Shown: positions 14,983-23,332 of the stretch, piece after piece
Numbering within the stretch: position 1 is the first letter of the stretch
How the letters are laid out: each line of letters opens with the position of its first letter
NCBI GenBank assembly: GCA_944390885.1
Contig: CALXRP010000001.1
Span: 1 to 64,000, forward strand
Direction of reading: 5' to 3'
Source of the DNA: an uncultured Alphaproteobacteria bacterium
GTDB taxonomy: Bacteria > Pseudomonadota > Alphaproteobacteria > RF32 > CAG-239
DNA: 64,000 bases
Position numbers and translations under genes: made by a program
The notes under the pieces: model-generated
Database searches by the model: none
What the model saw: the letters and a program-made list of their open reading frames with translations, nothing else
Told to the model about the DNA's origin: nothing

Positions 14983-16340
14983 AAAAGTTGAGTTTACGCC
15001 TGCGGCTGATGATTTTGTTCATCGGCTTTTCCTGCCTTATCTGGGCAGCGGCCGGGATTATCTGCTGGCAGGAGAGCAAAGAAAAAATCGATGAGTTTTT
15101 TGACAGCTATCAGATGCTTTTGGCGCGTCAGATGGCTTCTGCCGACTGGAGCCATATTTCTCCCCAGACGCAAAATATTACTAACAAAATCATCAAAAAT
15201 ATCCGCAACGCCGACGACGAAGACGAGGCAATCGGTTTTGCCGTTTTTAATGCCGGCGGACAGATGATTTTTCATGATAACGAAAACGGCAAGGACTTTT
15301 CTTTCAGCACCGAGACCGGAAGTTTTGAAAAACAACGGGTTGACGGGGAATGGTGGCGTGTTGTGCGGGTCAAATCCGTTGACGGAAAATTTTATATTGC
15401 GGTCGGGCAGGAACTTGATTATCGAAGCGACATTACAATGGATATGGTTGAAGAATTTCTGGCGCCGTGGCTCGGCGGTCTGTTGTTTTTGCTGCTTTTG
15501 ACCATTTTTATTATTTCAAAAGAATTTTCTCCGCTGAAAAAACTGGCATCGGATTTGGAAAACCGTGAGCAAGACGACTTGTCGGCTTTGCAGACTGACG
15601 GGATTCCTTCCGAAGTCCGGCCGATGATTGCGGCAATTAACCGGAGAATGGCGCAAATTGACGACTTGTTAAAAAGAGAACGCAGTTTTATCTCCGACTC
15701 GGCGCACGAATTGCGGACGCCGCTGACCGCCCTGAAAATCCAACTGGAGGTTCTGGAGCTGGCCGGCAATGACGAAAAAATGCGCAACGAGGCCATTCAA
15801 AAACTTAATTTGGGAATTGAGCGCTCTACCCGCCTGGTTGAACAGCTTTTGGCTTTATCGCGGCTGGAATCCAATCAGACGCAAAATGAGACTTATGAGC
15901 AGATTGACTGGGCAGATATTGTTAAGCAGGTTGAAGAGGAATATGCGGCAGCGGCAAAAGAAAAAGGAATTGTTTTTAAGAACAAAACCGGTTCCGACAG
16001 CGTGATATCTTCCGCCAATCCGGTTCTGTGTGCCCTGATGATGCGCAATCTGGTTGACAATGCCGTGAAATATAGCCCGAAAGACGCCGTTGTGAAAATA
16101 GAGATTAATGAAAACAAAATCAGAGTGGTAAACTCCGGAACCAAAGTGGCACCCGAACATCTGAAACGGCTCAGCGAGCGCTTTTTCCGCCCGGCCGGAC
16201 AAAAAGAAAGCGGCAGCGGCCTCGGGTTGGCGATTGTGTCCCGGATTGCCGGTCTTTACGGCTGCGACCTGCATTTTGCCAATACTTCCGGCGGGTTTGA
16301 AGTTAAAATTGAGAAAGCTGTTTCTCATCTTGTCAGTTAA
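14979..16340 (+). CDS. Sensor histidine kinase (QseC/PmrB-like)
   Basis: A 453-residue membrane kinase partner of the upstream regulator. It has a first membrane helix at about 9-29, a periplasmic domain to about 160, a second helix at about 162-182, a HAMP-like linker, a dimerisation domain with phospho-accepting His243 in SAHELRTPL, and a HATPase domain (N-box MMRNLVDNAVKYS, G-box GSGLGLAIV). The periplasmic part resembles QseC/PmrB sensors in size. The signal is unknown; metals, polyamines or adrenergic compounds are inferred from relatives only. Confidence 0.92.
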   Translation: MKKLSLRLRLMILFIGFSCLIWAAAGIICWQESKEKIDEFFDSYQMLLARQMASADWSHISPQTQNITNKIIKNIRNADDEDEAIGFAVFNAGGQMIFHDNENGKDFSFSTETGSFEKQRVDGEWWRVVRVKSVDGKFYIAVGQELDYRSDITMDMVEEFLAPWLGGLLFLLLLTIFIISKEFSPLKKLASDLENREQDDLSALQTDGIPSEVRPMIAAINRRMAQIDDLLKRERSFISDSAHELRTPLTALKIQLEVLELAGNDEKMRNEAIQKLNLGIERSTRLVEQLLALSRLESNQTQNETYEQIDWADIVKQVEEEYAAAAKEKGIVFKNKTGSDSVISSANPVLCALMMRNLVDNAVKYSPKDAVVKIEINENKIRVVNSGTKVAPEHLKRLSERFFRPAGQKESGSGLGLAIVSRIAGLYGCDLHFANTSGGFEVKIEKAVSHLVS

Positions 16341-16385
16341 AAAAGTAACGCTTTTATGACATTTTTGGGCGTCAACGTCTTTAAT

Positions 16386-16414
16386 TTGACAAAAACTATA
16401 AATAATGTTATGAT
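16386..16414 (+). promoter_or_regulatory. Near-consensus sigma-70 promoter
   Basis: TTGACA (16386-16391), a 17-nt spacer and TATGAT (16409-16414). The predicted start is near 16421, giving a 5' leader of about 90 nt for the glycine-rich protein gene. It is the strongest promoter match I see in the window. Confidence 0.75.
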
Positions 16415-16509
16415 AAAAAGGTAAAATTATAGATATTCTTATTATTATTAACCGCTAAGGGTTCTTAAAACATAATAGTTTTCGGCCTGAAGCACAAAAT
16501 ATAAAAAAT

Positions 16510-17148
16510 ATGAAAAAAATGATAACTTTGTTGGTTATTTTGGCGCTCAGCGCAATAACCAGCGTAATGTATGCTCAAAGAGTGGTCGTTGACGGTATGG
16601 TTACGGAATGGACCGGCCGTGGCAACGAGTACTATTACGGACCAGTCGGCTCTGGTCGTCTCGACGTGATTTATATCCGTCCGTTCGAGCAAATGGACAT
16701 TCAATTCTATGCAGACGAAGTTCTGTATGGCGTTGAACTCTATCGGGATGGCTATTTCTTCACAACCAATTACGGAATGTACATATGCAGCAATGACGGA
16801 TATGTACATAAAGTAAATCGGATGCCGAAGTATGGCTGTACGAGTGGACTTCGCTTCGCTTACTGCGGTGGTTATTACAACTATGCCGGTCTTGGCCGTT
16901 ATGCCGGTGTTTATGGCGGTTATGGCGTTTCCGGCCCGGTTCGCAACGGTGTTGGCCGTGTGATCCAAGGAACAGTTGACGGTGCTGTTATCGGCGGCAC
17001 AGTTGGCAGTTCTATCGGCGGCGCAATCGGTACGGTTGTTGGTATTACCAATGCCATTAAGGATCGAAAAGCGCGGAAGGCCGCACGGGAACGTTATTAT
17101 GATGACGTTTACAGCAATGACTGTCGCGTAACGACCCGCACCCGTTGA
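16510..17148 (+). CDS. Secreted glycine-zipper protein of unknown function
   Basis: A 212-residue protein with a signal peptide ending near SVMYAQ (about residue 23). The mature part starts with a tyrosine-rich domain containing RPFEQMDIQFYADEV and three cysteines in the middle. A Gly/Tyr-rich stretch leads to a glycine-zipper segment (about 155-185, GAVIGGTVGSSIGGAIG), then a basic tail. Glycine zippers often insert into or assemble on the outer membrane. I do not recognise the family. The MYAQ-type signal end is reminiscent of Bacteroidota secreted proteins, so transfer is possible. A near-consensus promoter and its own terminator mark it as a highly expressed single gene. Confidence 0.65.
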   Translation: MKKMITLLVILALSAITSVMYAQRVVVDGMVTEWTGRGNEYYYGPVGSGRLDVIYIRPFEQMDIQFYADEVLYGVELYRDGYFFTTNYGMYICSNDGYVHKVNRMPKYGCTSGLRFAYCGGYYNYAGLGRYAGVYGGYGVSGPVRNGVGRVIQGTVDGAVIGGTVGSSIGGAIGTVVGITNAIKDRKARKAARERYYDDVYSNDCRVTTRTR

Positions 17149-17169
17149 GTTGAAAAAAATTATTAATGA

Positions 17170-17210
17170 AATATCCTCCTTGTCTTTTGGACTTGGAGGA
17201 TATTCTTTTT
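17170..17210 (+). terminator. Intrinsic terminator after the glycine-zipper gene
   Basis: AATATCCTCC (17170-17179) pairs with GGAGGATATT (17195-17204), followed by CTTTTT. Confidence 0.8.
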
Positions 17211-17260
17211 GGTAAAAAATTGAAAGCTGTTTAAGCCTTCTTTTTCAGGATTGGCAAAAC

Positions 17261-17959
17261 TTAATACGCGGAATATTTTTTTGTTGCAACAACTTTTTGA
17301 TACATACGATCAAAATAGGTTGCTTTCCGCCAGTTGTACTTCTCCCGCTCAGGGGCATAAGCATATATCTCACGCTCCCAGAGTTTTTCGGCAAAGGGCT
17401 GGTATAACCGGTTAAACGCCTTTGTCACATATCGTAACGGGTGATATTTTTTGGGGCTGTGATAGTCCACAAAAATAACCTTCCCGTCCGGAGCAATGCT
17501 TTTTAAGGCATTGTCCACTATCCGAGCCTTAGTTTGCGGCGGAACCTCATGAAGGAGCATATAACAAATCGTTACATCATAGTCCTTTAGGTCCAAATCC
17601 TGAGAAACATCGCGGTTTGCCAGTCTGATATTGGGGAAAATATACTGGTATTTTTCGCGAATCCGGTGCAGTTGCATATTGCTGACGTCGACAATGTCAT
17701 AAATGCCATTATCGCCGATTTTTTCAACCACGGCTTCTATTTGGGGACCAAAAGTCGCGCCAAACTGCAATACCCTCGCTCCCGGTTTGATCTCTTTTAC
17801 CAAAGCATCGGTTAATTTTTTACTATAACCACATGAAAGCACATTTTGCACAATCGCGTTGTCCAAAATGCTGCTTATTTTTTTGCTGCCGTAAATCCAA
17901 CCATAAATTTCTTTTAAATAGGGTGGCAGCTTTTTATTTTCTGTTTGAATTTTTTCCAT
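17261..17959 (-). CDS. rquA: RquA-like methyltransferase-fold protein (rhodoquinone biosynthesis)
   Basis: A 232-residue class I SAM-fold protein. Features shared with RquA, which swaps a methoxy for an amino group to turn ubiquinone into rhodoquinone, are LPPYLKEIYGWIYG at the N-terminus, the modified glycine motif VLQFGATFG, DIVDVSNMQL, MLLHEVPP, and VDYHSPKKYHPLRYV. Ordinary ubiquinone methyltransferases lack the YHSP...HPLR block. Start at 17959 has AGGTG upstream and overlaps the HPt gene by 26 nt; an ATG at 18001 would overlap more. Rhodoquinone would allow fumarate respiration without oxygen. Confidence 0.75.
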   Translation of the reverse strand: MEKIQTENKKLPPYLKEIYGWIYGSKKISSILDNAIVQNVLSCGYSKKLTDALVKEIKPGARVLQFGATFGPQIEAVVEKIGDNGIYDIVDVSNMQLHRIREKYQYIFPNIRLANRDVSQDLDLKDYDVTICYMLLHEVPPQTKARIVDNALKSIAPDGKVIFVDYHSPKKYHPLRYVTKAFNRLYQPFAEKLWEREIYAYAPEREKYNWRKATYFDRMYQKVVATKKYSAY

Positions 17960-18302
17960 TTGCACACCTGTTAAAGAATCGATCGGCTTCTTTTTGTGCA
18001 TTATGGAAAATTTTTTTGCATTTGTCTACAATTTTTTTTATATTTTCGATATTTTCGCCATTTAAAACCATATTTTCAATATTTTCACATTCTTGCACAA
18101 AGCTTTTTAGTCCAAAAACTTTGGCAGACGACCGCCAGCTGTGAAATTTTAGCCGGATATCTTCCCGACTTTGATTCCCCACATCTTCCAATGTTCGGGA
18201 AGTATCTTTGACAAAGTCTTCCCATAGACATCCCATTTTATCGGCGCCGAAAATATTTAAATACTGTCCGGCCTCTTTTTCATCAAACAAATCATTATTC
18301 AT
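17934..18302 (-). CDS. Histidine phosphotransfer (HPt) protein
   Basis: A 122-residue all-helical protein with the phospho-accepting His54 in LKFHSWRSSAKVFG, matching the HPt pattern HxLKGxA, followed by a second long helix pair. It starts 8 nt inside the end of the regulator gene and itself overlaps rquA, so the three are coupled. It probably relays phosphate between an unseen hybrid kinase and the adjacent LuxR-type regulator. The lysine-rich tail is typical of disordered ends. Confidence 0.75.
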   Translation of the reverse strand: MNNDLFDEKEAGQYLNIFGADKMGCLWEDFVKDTSRTLEDVGNQSREDIRLKFHSWRSSAKVFGLKSFVQECENIENMVLNGENIENIKKIVDKCKKIFHNAQKEADRFFNRCANGKNSNRK

Positions 18303-18963
18303 CCGTAATCAGCCCTCGTCTGCGGGCTTCATTTACGGCAGAAACCCGGTTATATACGTTGAGAATTTTCAAAATTGCCGTTACATATAATTTAACCGTT
18401 CCTTCCGTAATTCCAAGATCAAAAGCAATTTGCTTATTAGACAGTCCTTTGCCCATAAGCCTTAAAACGTCTATTTGGCGCGGAGACATATCTATTTTTT
18501 CGGCCGAATTTTTCTTTTTGGCATTTTCTTCCGTTTGTTTTAAAAGATCAAATTCTGATTCTTTTGTTCCGCTCAACAGTTCGGGCGGAATGTAAACACC
18601 GCCGGATAAAACAAGATTAACAGCACTGATAATAACGGCATTCGGCGATGTTTTCGGAATATAACCGGCGGCACCGATTTCAATCGTCTTTTGAACAACA
18701 TCTTTTTCAAACACTGCTGAAAGAATGATGATCGGCGTTTCCGGCAGATCTTTGTGAATATGCTCAATTCCCTGCAACCAGTTAGCACCGGGCATTGCCA
18801 AATCCGTCAGTACCAGTTTAAAGTTTTTTTCTCTTTCAATAATTTTGAAAACATCCGTATAACTATGGGCAAAAACAAACTCATCATCAGGAAAAACATC
18901 CCGCAGTATAAATTCCAGCCCTTTTAAAAACAGTTCATGGTCATCTGCTATCAAAATTCGCAT
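18295..18963 (-). CDS. NarL/FixJ-family response regulator
   Basis: A 222-residue regulator with a receiver domain (Asp7/Asp8, phospho-acceptor Asp54, conserved Lys in GYIPKTSPN) and a C-terminal LuxR helix-turn-helix (about 155-215) containing SPRQIDVLRLMGKGLSNKQIA and GITEGTVKLYV. It lies between rsmE and the HPt gene and is coupled to both. Because rquA is the last gene of the group, this regulator may link quinone type to a redox signal, which is inference from position. Confidence 0.88.
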   Translation of the reverse strand: MRILIADDHELFLKGLEFILRDVFPDDEFVFAHSYTDVFKIIEREKNFKLVLTDLAMPGANWLQGIEHIHKDLPETPIIILSAVFEKDVVQKTIEIGAAGYIPKTSPNAVIISAVNLVLSGGVYIPPELLSGTKESEFDLLKQTEENAKKKNSAEKIDMSPRQIDVLRLMGKGLSNKQIAFDLGITEGTVKLYVTAILKILNVYNRVSAVNEARRRGLITDE

Positions 18964-18964
18964 T

Positions 18965-19708
18965 TTATTCTCCTATTCTCCAATCACCGCAATATGCCTG
19001 CCAACATGAAAGTGCTGCGGCAACGGCCGTTTCTGCCCGCAAGATCCTTTTTCCGAGAGACACAGCCCTTACATAGCTCTGTTTTCGTAAAAGCTCAAAT
19101 TCCTGATCGTCAAAGCCGCCTTCCGGGCCGATTAGTACGGCGGCCGGCATATTTTTTTCGGGTTCATTGATAAAAACTTCTGCCGGTGTCTTTCCTTTGC
19201 CGCTTTCATCCATAAAATATAATGTACGGTTTTTATCCCAATTTTTCAAAACAGTTTCCAGAGAGCGGGCTTCTTCAATTTCCGGAACTTCTAAGCGGCG
19301 GCATTGTTCCGCTGCTTCAACAGCCTGCGCAATATACCGTTCTTTTCTTATTTTCTCGCTGATTGTGCGGCGGGTGATGACCGGAACGATTTTGGACGCT
19401 CCGAGCTCCGTGGCTTTTTCAATAATAAAATCCGTCCGGTCTTTTTTTACCGGCGCAAATAACAACCAAATGTCTGCACCCTTCTCAAAAGCGCGGCTTT
19501 GTCTGAGAACTCGCGCCGCAACCTGCTTCTTGTCACATTTTAGGATTTCACACTCAAACTCACCGTTTTTGCCGTCAAATGCCAAGAATAAACTTTTGGC
19601 CGACAACCGCAGCACATTACACAGATAATGCGCTTGGTCATCCGCCAAAAAGAACTCCAGGTTCTCCCGGAGTTCTTGCGTTATATACAGTCTTGGTTTG
19701 CTTGCCAT
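18965..19708 (-). CDS. rsmE: 16S rRNA (uracil-1498-N3)-methyltransferase
   Basis: A 247-residue SPOUT-class methyltransferase acting on the 30S subunit. An N-terminal PUA-like domain (RLYITQEL onward) is followed by the knotted domain with IVPVITRRTISEK, AVEAAEQCRRLEVPEI, the SAM-binding LIGPEGGFDDQEFELL and SLGKRILRAETA. The start at 19708 (MASKPRLYI) gives the family N-terminus; the frame is open 38 codons further up but that part overlaps the previous gene. Only one base separates it from the regulator start. Confidence 0.94.
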   Translation of the reverse strand: MASKPRLYITQELRENLEFFLADDQAHYLCNVLRLSAKSLFLAFDGKNGEFECEILKCDKKQVAARVLRQSRAFEKGADIWLLFAPVKKDRTDFIIEKATELGASKIVPVITRRTISEKIRKERYIAQAVEAAEQCRRLEVPEIEEARSLETVLKNWDKNRTLYFMDESGKGKTPAEVFINEPEKNMPAAVLIGPEGGFDDQEFELLRKQSYVRAVSLGKRILRAETAVAAALSCWQAYCGDWRIGE

Positions 19709-19715
19709 AAATTTT

Positions 19716-20300
19716 CTAGTCCACGCTGATATTAAATACTTTGGAATGAACTTTAATTCCTTCGCCCGGCACATTTGTAACACAATCAACATAAAGTTTT
19801 GACCGCCCGAGGTTTTCGGCATTAAAGACTATCGAAAGCTCATTGCCTTCTTTGCTGCCGCGTTCGTACTTCAAAATTTTGTCATTACATTCGTATGTGC
19901 AGGTCTGATTGCTTTCTTCAATCAATTTTATTGTCAGGTCTTTTCCGAGAGGAACGGAAATTTTGCGTCTTTTGGAGTGAACTCCTATCAAAACATTATC
20001 GTTGGCTTTACTCAACAATTTTTGGGCAATAATTCGGTTATAGTTAATGGCTATTTCGGTTTCTACATTTTGTTCAGCTTCTTTTGCTGCTTTTTTGGCT
20101 GCGTATTTTGCCCGGTTTTCTTCCGTTCGATATGATGTGGCTTTCCGTTTGCCGCTGTGTACAGTATCAGCCGGCGCAATCATTTGATAAGTCTGCGCTT
20201 TGGAAAGAGATGTAACGGTTGCAGCGTTGGCATATCCGCAGGGCCAGACAAACATTACTGCCGCTACTAAAAAACAGATATTTATTTTTCCCACAGACAT
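19716..20300 (-). CDS. Secreted protein of unknown function
   Basis: A 194-residue product with a signal peptide (about 1-27, ending GYANAA). A charged Lys/Ala/Glu helix follows (about 55-80), then a beta-rich C-terminal domain with two cysteines in TCTYEC and one in DCVTN. I do not recognise the family. It is the first gene of a minus-strand series leading to rsmE, the regulator, the HPt protein and rquA, with 7 nt to rsmE, so it is likely co-transcribed. Confidence 0.6.
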   Translation of the reverse strand: MSVGKINICFLVAAVMFVWPCGYANAATVTSLSKAQTYQMIAPADTVHSGKRKATSYRTEENRAKYAAKKAAKEAEQNVETEIAINYNRIIAQKLLSKANDNVLIGVHSKRRKISVPLGKDLTIKLIEESNQTCTYECNDKILKYERGSKEGNELSIVFNAENLGRSKLYVDCVTNVPGEGIKVHSKVFNISVD

Positions 20301-20426
20301 GTCATCACCTATTTTTTGGTATAAGTAAACTTTTGCTTTATAATTTTATTATATACGATATATTTTACGATATATTTGGAAAAATAAAGTTAAGATTTTG
20401 TGACATTTAAGCAAGAAGGAGCGGCC

Positions 20427-21089
20427 ATGATTATTACGGTAGACGGTCCGGCAGCCGCCGGGAAAGGAACCTTATCAAAGGTTTTGGCAGAAAAATACGG
20501 TTTGGCTTATTTTGATACCGGAATGGTTTATCGCGCCGTGGGGCTTGAAATGGCCTTGCTGGGAAAAGATTTGAATAATGAAGACGAGGCTTTGAAAATT
20601 GCCAATGGTTTGACCTTTTCAAAAATGGTCAGCTTATCTTCCCATCCAGATTTTCGTTCTGCCCTGGGAGGAAAAAATGCTTCTATTGTTTCTGCTTATC
20701 CGTCGGTACGCGCCAGCCTTTTGAAAATGCAGCAGGATTTTTCAAAAAATCCGGTTTTTGCCGACGGTACGCCTGCAAAGGGTGCTATTTACGATGGCCG
20801 CGACACCGGTACGGTTGTCTGCCCACAGGCCGACATCAAGTTTTTTGTAACGGCTTCGCCGGAAGTCAGAGCGGAGCGGCGTTTTAAAGAATTTCAGGCC
20901 AAAGGCGAAAAAATTTCTTACGAAGAGGTTTTGGCAGATGTTAAAGCCCGCGACGAAAGAGATATGAAACGTACCGTTGCTCCGATGAAACCGGCGGCCG
21001 ACGCCGTTATTCTTGACACCAGCAATGATACGATTGAAGATGTTTTGCGCAGAGCTGTTGAAATTATCGAGTTACGCAAGCAAAAATAA
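20427..21089 (+). CDS. cmk: Cytidylate kinase
   Basis: A 220-residue kinase that phosphorylates CMP and dCMP with ATP. The P-loop GPAAAGKGTLS begins at about residue 7; YFDTGMVYRAVG binds the nucleotide monophosphate; DGRDTGTVVCPQAD and the lid region VKARDERD complete it. ATG at 20427 with AAGGAG upstream is preferred to an open frame starting at 20400. It precedes rpsA, the usual bacterial order, with a separate promoter between them. Confidence 0.96.
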   Translation: MIITVDGPAAAGKGTLSKVLAEKYGLAYFDTGMVYRAVGLEMALLGKDLNNEDEALKIANGLTFSKMVSLSSHPDFRSALGGKNASIVSAYPSVRASLLKMQQDFSKNPVFADGTPAKGAIYDGRDTGTVVCPQADIKFFVTASPEVRAERRFKEFQAKGEKISYEEVLADVKARDERDMKRTVAPMKPAADAVILDTSNDTIEDVLRRAVEIIELRKQK

Positions 21090-21100
21090 TAAAAAAACGC

Positions 21101-21128
21101 TTGAAAAATAATAAATTGCGTGTATAAA
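21101..21128 (+). promoter_or_regulatory. Promoter of rpsA
   Basis: TTGAAA (21101-21106), a 16-nt spacer and TATAAA (21123-21128) immediately after cmk, ahead of the structured rpsA leader. Confidence 0.6.
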
Positions 21129-21134
21129 AGAGCC

Positions 21135-21210
21135 ATCGGCTTAGGGTACGATAAGCCGATATGTGTTTTTAACCCCGTACAAGTCCGCCTCTTTTTGGTT
21201 TGCGAGGCCG
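21135..21210 (+). promoter_or_regulatory. Structured 5' leader of rpsA
   Basis: A perfect 9-bp hairpin ATCGGCTTA/TAAGCCGAT (21135-21143, 21152-21160) is followed by a second, imperfect CCGCCTC/GAGGCCGG hairpin (about 21185-21211) close to the start codon. S1 represses its own translation through structured leaders in other bacteria; the same is plausible here. Confidence 0.5.
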
Positions 21211-21237
21211 GCATTTTTTATGAAATATATATATTTT

Positions 21238-22923
21238 ATGACAAATACAGAAATTAAAATCCCTGAAATGACCGAAAATTTTGAAGCCCTGCTGAATGAA
21301 CAGTTCGGTGACAACGGTATTACCGGTTCGGTTGTAAAAGGCACTATCATCAGATTAACTCCGGATTTTGCAATCGTTGACGTCGGATTGAAATCCGAAG
21401 GTCGTATTCCGTTGCGTGAATTCGGGCAAAATCCCGAACTCAAAGTCGGCGACAAAATTGAAGTTTATGTTGACAGATATGAAGACAAAGACGGCAATAT
21501 TGTTCTTTCCCGCGAAAAAGCTCGCCGCGAAGAAGTTTGGATTGATCTTGAAAAATGTCTGAATTCCGGTGAAAGAGTTAACGGCGTTATCTTTGGGCGC
21601 GTTAAAGGCGGCTTTACCGTTGATTTGAACGGCGCTATCGCGTTCTTGCCGGGTTCTCAGATTGATATTCGTCCGATCCGCGACATTACACCGTTGATGG
21701 GTATTTCTCAGCCGTTCCAGATTTTGAAAATGGACAAGGTCAGAGGCAATATCGTTGTTTCTCGCCGCGTTGTGTTGGAAGAAACCAGAGCTGAAGCTCG
21801 CGCCGAACTGATTAACGACCTCAAAGAAGGTTCCGTTCTTGAAGGCGTTGTCAAAAATATTACCGATTACGGTGCGTTTATTGACCTCGGCGGCGTTGAC
21901 GGTTTGTTGCACGTTACCGATATTTCCTGGAAGAGAATTAACCATCCGGCAGAAGTTTTGTCTGTCGGCCAGACGGTTAAAGTTCAGGTTATCAAATTCA
22001 ATGAAGACAACCAACGCATTTCTCTGGGTATGAAACAACTCGAATCTGACCCGTGGGCTCATGTTGCCGACAAGTTCAAAGTTGGTGAAATTTACAAAGG
22101 TAAAGTTACCAACATTACCGATTACGGCGCATTTGTAGAACTCGAAGACGGTATTGAAGGTTTGGTTCACGTTTCTGAAATGAGCTGGACCCGCAAGAAC
22201 GTTCATCCGGGTAAAATCGTTTCTACTTCTCAGGAAGTTGAAGTTAAGGTTTTGGAAGTTGATGCAGAAAAACGCCGCATCAGCCTCGGTATTAAACAAT
22301 GCACACCGAATCCTTGGGCTGCTTATGTTGAAGAGCATCCGGTCGGTTCCGTTATCGAAGGCAAGATCAAAAACATTACCGAGTTTGGTTTGTTTGTCGG
22401 TTTGTCTGACGAAATCGACGGTATGATTCACCTGTCCGATATTTCTTGGGACAAATCCGGTGAAGAAGCCGTTAAAGATTATACCAAAGGTCAAGATATC
22501 CAAGCCAAAATTATTGATGTTGACGTTGAAAAAGAACGTATCAGCCTCGGTATTAAACAGCTGACCGAAAATGAGTTCGCTTCTGCTTTGAACGAAGTCA
22601 AAAAAGGTGATGTTGTTAAAGTAACCGTTGTCAGCACCGATGACAAAGGTGTTACCGTTGAACTGAACGGCATTAACGCAACGATCAAAAAGGCTGACTT
22701 GTCTAAGGATAAAGCTTCTCAGAATCCGGACAACTACAAAGCTGGCGATGTTCTGGAAGCAAAAGTTACTTCCGTAGACAAGAAAAACAACAAGCTCGGC
22801 TTGTCCGTAAAAGCTTTGGAAATCGAAGAAGAGAAAAAAGCTCTTGAAGAATACACCAATAATTCTACCGGCGGTTCTTCTTTGGGCGAAGTTCTCGGCG
22901 AAGCTTTGAAGAAAAATGCTTAA
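21238..22923 (+). CDS. rpsA: 30S ribosomal protein S1
   Basis: A 561-residue protein with six S1 (OB-fold) RNA-binding repeats, about 85 residues each. Repeats three to five carry the typical ITDYGAFVDL/VELEDGIEGLVHVSEMSW pattern. S1 brings mRNA to the small subunit. The ATG at 21238 gives the family start (MTNTEIKIPEM) but lacks a Shine-Dalgarno, as is common for rpsA; an in-frame ATG at 21220, with GAGG 12 nt upstream, would add six residues. A terminator follows. Confidence 0.97.
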   Translation: MTNTEIKIPEMTENFEALLNEQFGDNGITGSVVKGTIIRLTPDFAIVDVGLKSEGRIPLREFGQNPELKVGDKIEVYVDRYEDKDGNIVLSREKARREEVWIDLEKCLNSGERVNGVIFGRVKGGFTVDLNGAIAFLPGSQIDIRPIRDITPLMGISQPFQILKMDKVRGNIVVSRRVVLEETRAEARAELINDLKEGSVLEGVVKNITDYGAFIDLGGVDGLLHVTDISWKRINHPAEVLSVGQTVKVQVIKFNEDNQRISLGMKQLESDPWAHVADKFKVGEIYKGKVTNITDYGAFVELEDGIEGLVHVSEMSWTRKNVHPGKIVSTSQEVEVKVLEVDAEKRRISLGIKQCTPNPWAAYVEEHPVGSVIEGKIKNITEFGLFVGLSDEIDGMIHLSDISWDKSGEEAVKDYTKGQDIQAKIIDVDVEKERISLGIKQLTENEFASALNEVKKGDVVKVTVVSTDDKGVTVELNGINATIKKADLSKDKASQNPDNYKAGDVLEAKVTSVDKKNNKLGLSVKALEIEEEKKALEEYTNNSTGGSSLGEVLGEALKKNA

Positions 22924-22951
22924 AACGGTTTATTTGACTGTTTGAGCTTTG

Positions 22952-22986
22952 TTCCCCCTGTTTGTAAAAAACAGGGGGAATTTTTT
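22952..22986 (+). terminator. Intrinsic terminator after rpsA
   Basis: TTCCCCCTGTTT pairs with AAACAGGGGGAA, followed by T6, about 30 nt after the stop codon. Confidence 0.9.
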
Positions 22987-22992
22987 GACAAA

Positions 22993-23031
22993 TAAAAAAG
23001 ACCAATTCATTTTTGGAATTGGCCTTTTTTT
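22993..23031 (-). terminator. Terminator of tRNA-Ala(CGC)
   Basis: Read on the minus strand, GGCCAATTC pairs with GAATTGGTC and a T6 run follows. A perfect copy of this terminator together with the tRNA 3' end appears in inverted orientation at 23545-23601. Confidence 0.85.
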
Positions 23032-23036
23032 GAAAC

Positions 23037-23112
23037 TGGTGGAGCTGAGGAGGATCGAACTCCCGACCTAATGATTGCGAACCATTCGCTCTCCCAACTG
23101 AGCTACAGCCCC
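23037..23112 (-). tRNA. tRNA-Ala, anticodon CGC
   Basis: The 76-nt cloverleaf folds fully: acceptor GGGGCTG/CAGCTCC, D-arm GCTCAGTTGGGAGAGC, anticodon stem AATGG/TCATT with loop TTCGCAA (anticodon CGC, reading GCG), T-arm GGGAG-TTCGATC-CTCCT, discriminator A and encoded CCA. It faces away from a second tRNA-Ala gene 144 bp to the right. Confidence 0.93.
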
Positions 23113-23206
23113 GAAATTCTCCTTTATAATAAAAAGCTTTTCTTTCCTGTCAAGCAGAATAAAAATAATCAGCTGATACTTTTTTACTATTATTGTAAAA
23201 AAGGAC

Positions 23207-23235
23207 TTGAAATATAAAAATTTATCCCGTATAAG
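23207..23235 (+). promoter_or_regulatory. Promoter of tRNA-Ala(GGC)
   Basis: TTGAAA (23207-23212), a 17-nt spacer and TATAAG (23230-23235), about 22 nt before the mature tRNA. Confidence 0.6.
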
Positions 23236-23256
23236 AATAACGTTCTCGATTACATT

Positions 23257-23318
<62 letters not shown>

Positions 23319-23332
<14 letters not shown>

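Noticed and set aside
21355-22503. 382-codon minus-strand frame opposite rpsA
   Set aside because: Shadow of the repetitive rpsA coding sequence.
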